A stretch of 64,000 nt of DNA from Metridium senile (lineage: Eukaryota; Cnidaria; Anthozoa; Actiniaria; Metridiidae): the NCBI GenBank assembly GCA_949775045.1, contig OX459098.1, positions 19,000,281-19,064,280 of the forward strand. Reading direction: 5' to 3'. The notes under the pieces were generated by a model, which saw only the letters and a program-made list of their open reading frames with translations, was not told the DNA's origin and did not search any database. The position numbers were made by a program, and so were the translations under genes. Position 1 is the stretch's first letter; the number at the start of each line of letters is the position of its first letter. Of the stretch, positions 57,545 through 64,000 are shown piece after piece.

Positions 57545-58559
57545 TTATTTGACGTTATTGTCTGGAAGCCATCCCGGTATTTCATTCGGCATAGAACTGT
57601 CTAAGAAATAACAAAACACAGCAAGGATTATTAAAAATATAGTAAAAACCCGCATATAAGAACCACTATTTTTCGAGGTTAGGCTAAAGTGGTTCTTATA
57701 TAATAATTGGTATTTTGTGAGAAATTAGGCTAAGGTGGTTCTTAACTGGTTCTTATTTATAAAGCAAAAACAATTTCCCTTATATAGTGTTTTTTTATGT
57801 TATATAAATTGTTATGTAGAAGCATCTGAGTGATATTTTTCTTGCATTGATTTTAAATTTGGTCATATTCAGACTCAACTTATACTATTTTTTTCAAATG
57901 ACCAAATAAATGTTGAAACCTTTTATATATATATAAGAACCAGTCTAATTTTTTTAGGCTAAAGTGGTTCCTTTTTAAACAGGTGCTTAAAAAGCAAATT
58001 TTGTCTTAGTGGTTCTTATATGCGGGGTTTTACTGTATGTCAGTACTATTTTAACAAAACTGCACCCTTACGGTCATATAATTAAAATTTAAAAGTTTTA
58101 ATTCAAAGCTGATTATAGGGTATTTATTCAAACATTGGTATGTTTAGTTAAATATAATAAATTCCGTTAGCTATTTATGTTGACGTCAAAGTAAACGAAT
58201 AGAAGGCAGCCACACTATTAAATCATGACCAATGAGAAGAAAACCAAAGGGTTTCTCATCATTTAATCATTGATTTACCAGAGAAATATAAAGCAAACCG
58301 GCATTTATGCGTGTGACTTCGTCAACTAAATTACAAAATGTAAAATAATTATTTGTGACTAAATAGTTACTAAATCAAAACTATTAGGAAGTAACAATTT
58401 TGATTTTATTTTGTGATTTATAACTCGACCGATACCTCTTCTCTTGAGAAGACCACCACCGAATCCACCTCCTTGCCTTTGCGCCACTGCATAAAGAACA
58501 TGAAGGCAGAGAACAGCGAAGATGAACACACTGACCAAAACAAAGTGTTTGGAATTCAT
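57545..58559 (-). CDS. Small secreted-peptide gene, copy A (two exons)
   Basis: Exon 1 runs 58559 to 58436 (minus): MNSKHFVLVSVFIFAVLCLH then VLYAVA is a signal peptide, followed by a Gly-rich stretch QRQGGGFGGGLL and the basic site KRR. It ends at donor AAGAG|GTATCG in phase 1. Exon 2 runs 57600 to 57545 after acceptor TTATTTCTTAG and gives DSSMPNEIPGWLPDNNVK and a TAA stop; total 59 aa. Cleavage after KRR would release this 18-residue peptide, an inference. If unspliced, the frame ends with GIGRVINHKIKSKLLLPNSF and seven more residues at 58359. Start, donor, phase and LPDNN end are shared with copy B (47156-48639) and broken copy C (24243-25548). The 834 bp intron holds a pogo-like MITE. 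No database family was recognised; a defence, toxin or signalling peptide are all possible. Confidence 0.62.
57640..58035. mobile_element. 396 bp pogo-like MITE in peptide A intron
   Basis: Ends (C/T)AGTAAAA(A/C)CCCGCATATAA plus GAACCAC, inverted at the right (GTGGTTCTTATATGCGGGGT...TACTG), between TA dinucleotides (57638-57639, 58036-58037). TGGTTCTTA-type motifs repeat inside. The truncated relative at 24424-24490 sits in the same intron position of copy C. Confidence 0.8.
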
Positions 58560-58732
58560 CTTGGATCACTGAATTAGGGAAATAAACTATAGATTAAAAC
58601 AAAGACAAAAAAAAACATCGTTTTTTGGTGGCAACTCGAGGTGCCATTTTGAAGTAGACCGTCAAGGCGCTTCAGTTATACTTTGCAATTTTTTCGTAGA
58701 ATAAGGATACGTGATATGATACTGACTGAATG

Positions 58733-58778
58733 GTCACTACTGACTGAATGGTCACTACTGACTGGTCACTACATATAG
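58733..58778. repeat. 18 bp tandem repeat
   Basis: ACTGACTGAATGGTCACT occurs twice plus a partial third unit, lacking GAAT. Confidence 0.85.
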
Positions 58779-58799
58779 AAACCATAAGTTAATTATAAC

Positions 58800-59160
58800 T
58801 ATATAGTTTTTATGTATTTCAATTCGCTCTAAATCTATTACTACACCGTTCAATTCAATCTTCATATCATCAGGCTGATAATTTAGGAGTTACAGTGCAT
58901 GTTTGCTCTTTCTACGATTAGAATTCTTGATGACTATCATTTTTAATCCATTTCTAGTAACTGTAGAGAGAAAACTGATTTTTTCTGTTCTCATTCTTTA
59001 TACAAAAAGAGATCATTCATCAGTTAAAGGTTTATCTTACCTTACTGACATGTATAGTTTCCCTGCTTTTGTGAATAACTCGTTAATATTTAGCCAAATT
59101 ACATTTCTTTGACTAGTTTACATCAATAAGAGGGCAATATTTAATAATTGTATGCATTAG
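58800..59160. repeat. Peptide-module distal 5' flank
   Basis: Matches ~22880-23380 (CGCTCTAAATCTTTTACTAC, CCGTTCAATTCAATCTTCAT, TACAAAAAGAGATCATTCAT), showing that copy A and the remnant at 20685-20805 come from the same extended module. Confidence 0.75.
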
Positions 59161-59207
59161 CCAATCAACTCATCTCGTATCGCCCGTTTTCAAGGACGGC
59201 AGTCTGG

Positions 59208-60017
59208 CAATCTCGAACCCCGAGCCTTCGTTCCTCTTGGCCAGCCGAGTAACGTAAGACTCTGGGGGACCGGAATTCTCTGCTTATGCTGATTGGCCCT
59301 TGAAAATACAATGGTCGAACCGGAAACAGACGAAGTAAAAGCTCTGATTGGTCCATCATGTAAACAAATGTACATTCAAAATGTAAATTTTACGATTACA
59401 TGCAATACGACGTCAACGATTCTTTAATACTAGATAGAATATTAAATATCGTCGTTTACGAGTCGCGAAGCGAAGAGATATTGTATCGCCGCTAAGCGAT
59501 GATTATCGAGTCGCGAAGAAAATTAGAATACACACAAAATACTTCTTTAAACTATTCTAAACCTTGGCAATCCTCAGACCTCTGGCATCCAGTTATTTAC
59601 TAAAGGTCAATCGTACCACGAAAGCAAACTAATAACCGTTGGAAAACTATAAATAAATCGACGGTTAAAGCGATCTGAATTGAAGAAGATTTAGACGCGT
59701 TTTTATATCATTATAAATCCTGATGGCCGTTAAAAAATCTTCCTAAACTTTAAATGTTTCATTAGTGAGGAAAATGTTTATATTTTGGCTTAGAAAATAT
59801 TTAAAATGCTACTAGGTCAATAATATTTTGAATGTCATTAACGTACTAAGTAACACAGGATGCCCAATCCCACAGATCATTATAATATTAACTAAGCATG
59901 CGCAATAGAAACCGGAACTCCAAAATCGGAGCTGAAAATTCCGTTCCCCCAGAGTCTAATGTCGGGCGCCATAAGACCGCTGACAAAAAGCCAGACGTGA
60001 CGCTGGGCTCGAGATTG
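59208..60017. mobile_element. ~810 bp TIR element CAATCTCGA(A/G)CCC
   Basis: Ends CAATCTCGAACCCCGAG and GGGCTCGAGATTG. The arms also share AGACTCTGGGGGA(A/C)CGGAATT at 59250-59275 and, inverted, 59938-59962. The interior is AT-rich and non-coding. Confidence 0.7.
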
Positions 60018-60587
60018 GCACGACGAGCTTAAGCCAAGAGAAAAATTCTAAGCAGGAGTCCTTAAATCCCTTTAAAACGTGTGTTTATGGTGTGAAGATT
60101 AAATCATTAATGCAAGTGATGACTAAATACTCCTGTCATCGGCATATGTTTATCCTAATATATAACTTGAGCAAAGTACATGAATAACGTTTTAAAATGT
60201 GACAGGTTTTTTTTTTAAAAATACATTCGTGAATCAGTTATTGAACTAGTTGTTATTTTTCAACAACACTGAATGTAATTACTTAAATTAATACTTATAT
60301 TTACTACTCTTCTGTATGTAATTAACGAATCGGCGAATTTTTGTGCGTTACGTTTTACCTAAAGAAAATATATCACAGGATTAGCAGCATATACTTGTTG
60401 TACTTCTGGTGCAATTCAATGATGATAAAAAAGCTTTGTCTTTATTTGGAGTTACAGCATTTAATCAGTGGGTCTCCAACTGGACCATGTACAACCTTCT
60501 ACAAACTATATTTACACAGGGCATTATCTATAAATAATATTTGACATTATTCATACTTTTAATTATTTATTTTATTATGTATTAGCA

Positions 60588-61535
60588 AGCGAAAATAGTT
60601 CCAAGAGTAGATTTACGGGCGAGACACCTAGTAACTTCTACTACTCTGCTTTCGGGCGAGTCACCTTAAAAGCAGTCAGAATTTGAAATAGAAAGAAAGA
60701 AAAGAAGCCTTCAATACTATTATTTGTTATGTATTTATAAGCAAATAGAAATAATTCCGAGAGAAGATTTACGGGCGAGACACCTAGTAACTTCTACTAC
60801 TCTGCTTTCGGGCGAGTCACCTTAAAAGCAGTCAGAATTTGAAATAGAAAGAAAGAAAAAGAAGCCTTCAATACTATTATTTGTTATGTATTTATAAGCA
60901 AGTAGAAATAATTCCGAGAGCAGATTTACGGGCGAGACACCTAGTAACTTCTACTACTCTGCTTTCGGGCGAGTCACCTTAAAAGCAGTCAGAATTTGAA
61001 ATAGAAAGAAAGAAAAAGAAGCCTTCAATACTATTATTTGTTATGTATTTATAAGCAAGTAGAAATAATTCCGAGAGCAGATTTACGGGCGAGACACCTA
61101 GTAACTTCTACTACTCTGCTTTCGGGCGAGTCACCGTAAAAGCAGTCAGAATTTGAAATAGAAAGAAAGAAAAAGAAGCCTTCAATACTATTATTTGTTA
61201 TGTATTTATAAGCAAGTAGAAATAATTCCGAGAGCAGATTTACGGGCGAGACACCTAGTAACTTCTACTACTCTGCTTTCGGGCGAGTCACCTTAAAAGC
61301 AGTCAGAATTTGAAATAGAAAGAAAGAAAAAGAAGCCTTCAATACTATTATTTGTTATGTATTTATAAGCAAGTAGAAATAATTCCGAGAGCAGATTTAC
61401 GGGCGAGACACCTAGTAACTTCTACTACTCTGCTTTCGGGCGAGTCACCGTAAAAGCAGTCAGAATTTGAAATAGATAGAACGAAAAGAAGCCTTCAATA
61501 CTATTATTTATAATGTATTTATAAGAAAGAAGATT
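60588..61535. repeat. 157 bp satellite array, six units
   Basis: TTTACGGGCGAGACACCTAG starts at 60612, 60768, 60925, 61082, 61239 and 61396. Each unit holds a second half-motif TTTCGGGCGAGTCACC and ends GAAATAGAAAGAAAGAAA, GAAGCCTTCAATACTATTAT. Units 2-5 are almost identical; the outer ones are more diverged. Confidence 0.96.
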
Positions 61536-62200
61536 TTTGTTATTTAGTAGTAATATTATTATGAGTAGTAATGTAGTTTTGCATTAATTAAGTACTGATT
61601 TCTACGATCTTGTGGAAAATACTCCGCTTGAACAAATAATAATAATTATCGTTTAATACTTTCTGCATTGATAAAGCTTATTAATAGTTTTTTAACTGAC
61701 TTACTTCGCCCCGCTTCGGCAACCAAGGTCGGAAAGGTTTAATAAAGTTTACCTGCTTCATCTGGCGCTTTTGCTTTTATCTTGAAGTATATTTATTTAG
61801 TACAGCACCGACGATTCCAAAGACCGTGGAAACGTACACCATAGTCTTGTTTATTTCTCCACCGGCATTAAATGGCGCCATTTTCTAAATCAGGTAAGCT
61901 CGACAAGGAAACATGTACGATTTCGCTAGTAAACCGTTCTCGGAAAGTCGAATTAACGCATTTCTTCTTTGGCCAGCCACATAACTTATCTGTTAACGCA
62001 AACCAACGTTTTTCAGAGCTGAGACAACTAGAAAGAACTCTTCGTAACATCGTGTACTAGCTCAGGATGAACTATAAAGTGACCTTTGAATAACGCGCGG
62101 GATACCGTCGATATTAATACTAAACTTTGACTATATGATAGCAGTTGACAGGACGTTAAACATGACCGATGTTTTTTATAAATTGAAACCAGCGAGAAAA
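61536..62200. other. No firm gene; possible small exon at 61872
   Basis: ATGGCGCCATTTTCTAAATC then AG|GTAAGC (61872-61895) looks like a start codon followed by a splice donor, but no partner exon was found. The rest is AT-rich element interior. Confidence 0.3.
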
Positions 62201-62416
62201 CTAGTATAACTTAGTCGGTGTTTGATATAAACGATAGGTTATATAATGAAATTTGTAACACCGTAAAATATGTTTTTATATCAACTGAAGGCAATAAGGA
62301 TTAACAGAGCAACAATAGCGGAATGGTATTACATTACGACTCCTACTGCGCCACTAGCCACCTTCAAGGTGAGTTAAAATGCTTTTTTCTTAGCTTAAGC
62401 TCGTCGTGCAGTCTGG

Positions 62417-62830
62417 TTGTACAAATATGTGGACGAGCAGGAGACTAGGGGAGAGTTTTATTTCAATCAGAGAATGTGTAATTTTATTCAAACTGAAAAC
62501 AAATATAATTAGAGAAAATAGATAAAGATTAGAAAATTAGAAAATTAAAACAACAACAACAACAACAACAAAAAATAAATAAATAAAAGTAATGTTTTTT
62601 TTTTCTTGGCTCGAACTCGCGACAGTTGGTTAAATATTGGATATTTGCGATGTCGGCATCCCCCGGAATTTTTTTTTGATAAAATGTAAATAAACGAAAA
62701 AAAGGGGTGGGTGGGGAATAGGACGATTCCTCCGAGACATTCTATGAAGCTGAAGCACCGAATCGGTTTACGTATAGGATGAAGATCTCGGCCCCATATC
62801 CGCGCAGACTTATCCGCGCTATCTACACAA
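62417..62830. repeat. Dispersed/duplicated segment matching 23428-23800
   Basis: TGTACAAATATGTGGACGAG, CAGGAGACTAGGGGAGAG, CTTGGCTCGAACTCGCGACA and TCCTCCGAGACATTCTATGA are shared. On the minus strand GCGAGTTCGAGCC resembles a tRNA B box, so part may be SINE-derived. Confidence 0.6.
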
Positions 62831-63210
62831 AACAGAGTCATATAGCTAAAAAAGCCAGCTGGTAGCTGGGCCCTAAGACATACCTTTAGTTACCACCTTT
62901 AGACAACTGTGATTCTAGCATGTTCTAGCTAGATTCTTGTATATAGTTATAATAATGTCAAATTGGGGTAGTCTATTCGGAGAAGTTTTATTGGTATGCT
63001 AATATCTTGGTCACAAATCCTCATGGGAACAGAGAACCAATCAAAACATCCCCAAATCATATGGGATTTAGTGTAAATATTTAATGTAAAAACAAACCTT
63101 TTATGTAGTTCTTTTTCTTTGTTTATTTTGATGTTTTTATCGCGCGGGCTTCCTTTGTAGTAAGAGCCGACGCACGCGCAGTAGAAATTCTTCTCGCACG
63201 TGAATTCAAA

Positions 63211-63797
63211 ATGGCGGCTTACAGGAGAGCTTTCGTTGATGTTTCTAGATTACTAAAGCAGGTACAAGAACAATATCTATCCAACTTAAAATCCTTGCAT
63301 GTAAACTGCTATTATTATTTTATTTCATGGAATGTTTTTTCTTCTCTTTTGCAGAGTGGTAAGGTAGTAAAAACGTGCTCAAAGTCAGTCTTACAAACAC
63401 AAGGTGACCGCCACGAGTAAATGTTGTTAATTTATTGCGGATCGAGCACAAAGCTTTGAAAAGTGTAAAGTGTTATCTTTAATATTTCGCAAATTTATAT
63501 AAATGAACAAAAACAAACAATTAGAAAAATAAGCTTTTTGGTGTAGATTCAAATTACCTTCTAAAGAAGCCCAAGTCACAAGAACAAAATGACATATTTC
63601 TTATATTCTTTCCCAATATCTCATAAGCTCTTAACCTGTTGAGCAAAGAAAATTTAATTTTCTTAGATACATTATGTTGTTCATTATTTATGGGCATCTT
63701 TTATATTATAATCTTGTTGTTTTGTTTTGCAGTTAGGAGTTTCACAGTTCAACAATCGTCACTTGTGAAAAAAGCTACTGCTGAAATGATGCTGTAA
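63211..63797 (+). CDS. 5' part of a probable mitochondrial-protein gene
   Basis: Three exons join in phase: 63211-63261 (MAAYRRAFVDVSRLLKQ, donor CAG|GTACAAG), 63355-63403 (SGKVVKTCSKSVLQTQ, acceptor CTCTTTTGCAG, donor CAAG|GTGACC) and 63733 onward (RSFTVQQSSLVKKATAEMML after TTTTGTTTTGCAG). The sequence is Arg/Lys/Ser-rich and amphipathic, ending in RSF, like a mitochondrial targeting peptide. Either it stops at TAA 63795-63797 (54 aa) or, more likely, a donor GCT|GTAAGA at 63794 leads to further exons beyond the window. Upstream are CACGTG (63197-63202) and TTCAAAATGGCGGC, typical of housekeeping starts. The product was not identified. Confidence 0.5.
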
Positions 63798-63829
63798 GAT
63801 ATAATAGATAAGATAAGGAACTGTTCATT

Positions 63830-64000
63830 ATGTATGGGAGGTGTGAAGATGGTTGATAAATTAGGAAATGTTCACTTTTTCCCCTCCTCCAAGCGAAAAA
63901 AAAAAAATTTAGGACCCCCCCACCCTTCCCCTTTACACCCCAAGGAAATATTTCATGATTTCACGGATAACTCATCAGTTATTTCAAGACCCCCTTTCCA
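63830..64000. repeat. C-rich dispersed repeat, copy 2
   Basis: Matches 1540-1740 in the same orientation (TTAGGACCCCCC, AAGGAAATATTTC, CTCATCAGTTA) and continues past the window end. Confidence 0.6.

Larger units (their letters stand above)
59208..62408. mobile_element. Composite insertion, 3.2 kb, 8 bp target duplication
   Basis: Flanked by CAGTCTGG at 59200-59207 and 62409-62416. The paralogous segment at 23377-23470 reads through CAGTCTGG uninterrupted, giving an empty site. The right end (CTTAGCTTAAGCTCGTCGTG, to 62408) is mirrored by CACGACGAGCTTAAGCCAAG at 60019-60038, so an element of ~2.4 kb (60018-62408) has a second element (59208-60017) at its left edge. Carries a satellite array and no convincing transposase. 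Confidence 0.75.

Noticed and set aside
60588..61535. CRISPR-like array with GGGCGAG repeats
   Set aside because: Whole 157 bp units are homogeneous, including the would-be spacers.

Overview
The window looks like nuclear DNA of a cnidarian, most likely an anthozoan such as a stony coral. It is AT-rich with long introns, small exons with GT-AG borders, a DM+DMA-type DMRT gene, and very many inverted-repeat DNA transposons, including an element with poly-G/poly-C ends of a kind I associate with anthozoan genomes. The species assignment is inference.

Layout. 0-2 kb: last coding exon of a sphingolipid delta-4 desaturase (DEGS1 family). 2-6 kb: foldback repeats, a MITE with homopolymer ends and a ~130 bp tandem repeat. 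6-17 kb: a DMRT transcription factor (coding exons 9828-10269 and 15824-16683, joining in frame to 433 aa) with a possible upstream non-coding exon and a possible intronic promoter. 17-27 kb: MITEs, a tRNA-derived SINE, a 1.64 kb hAT-like element and duplicated modules. 27.8-32.4 kb: a 4.58 kb long-TIR, MULE-like element with a perfect 9 bp target-site duplication, carrying a TTAA-flanked piggyBac-type MITE in its left arm. 32.4-38.8 kb: a 6.4 kb Academ-like DNA transposon whose transposase reads through five coding exons without a break (1488 aa). 39-46 kb: palindromes, older repeats and an integrase pseudogene. 46-59 kb: segmental duplications, a LINE fragment split by an element with minisatellite arms, and more MITEs. 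59-62.4 kb: composite insertion with a 157 bp satellite. 63.2 kb to end: 5' part of a probable mitochondrial-protein gene.

The best candidate for something undescribed is a small family of two-exon secreted-peptide genes on the minus strand. Two copies are intact (57545-58559 and 47156-48639), one is broken by a MITE (24243-25548), and remnants lie near 20.7, 51.7 and 53.3 kb. Signal peptide, splice donor, phase and the C-terminal exon motif LPDNN are shared, while the segment between signal peptide and dibasic site differs in every copy. The copies ride on duplicated modules that also hold mobile elements, and comparing modules gives empty sites that date several insertions.

All gene models come from reading splice sites and frames by eye; no similarity search or RNA evidence was available.
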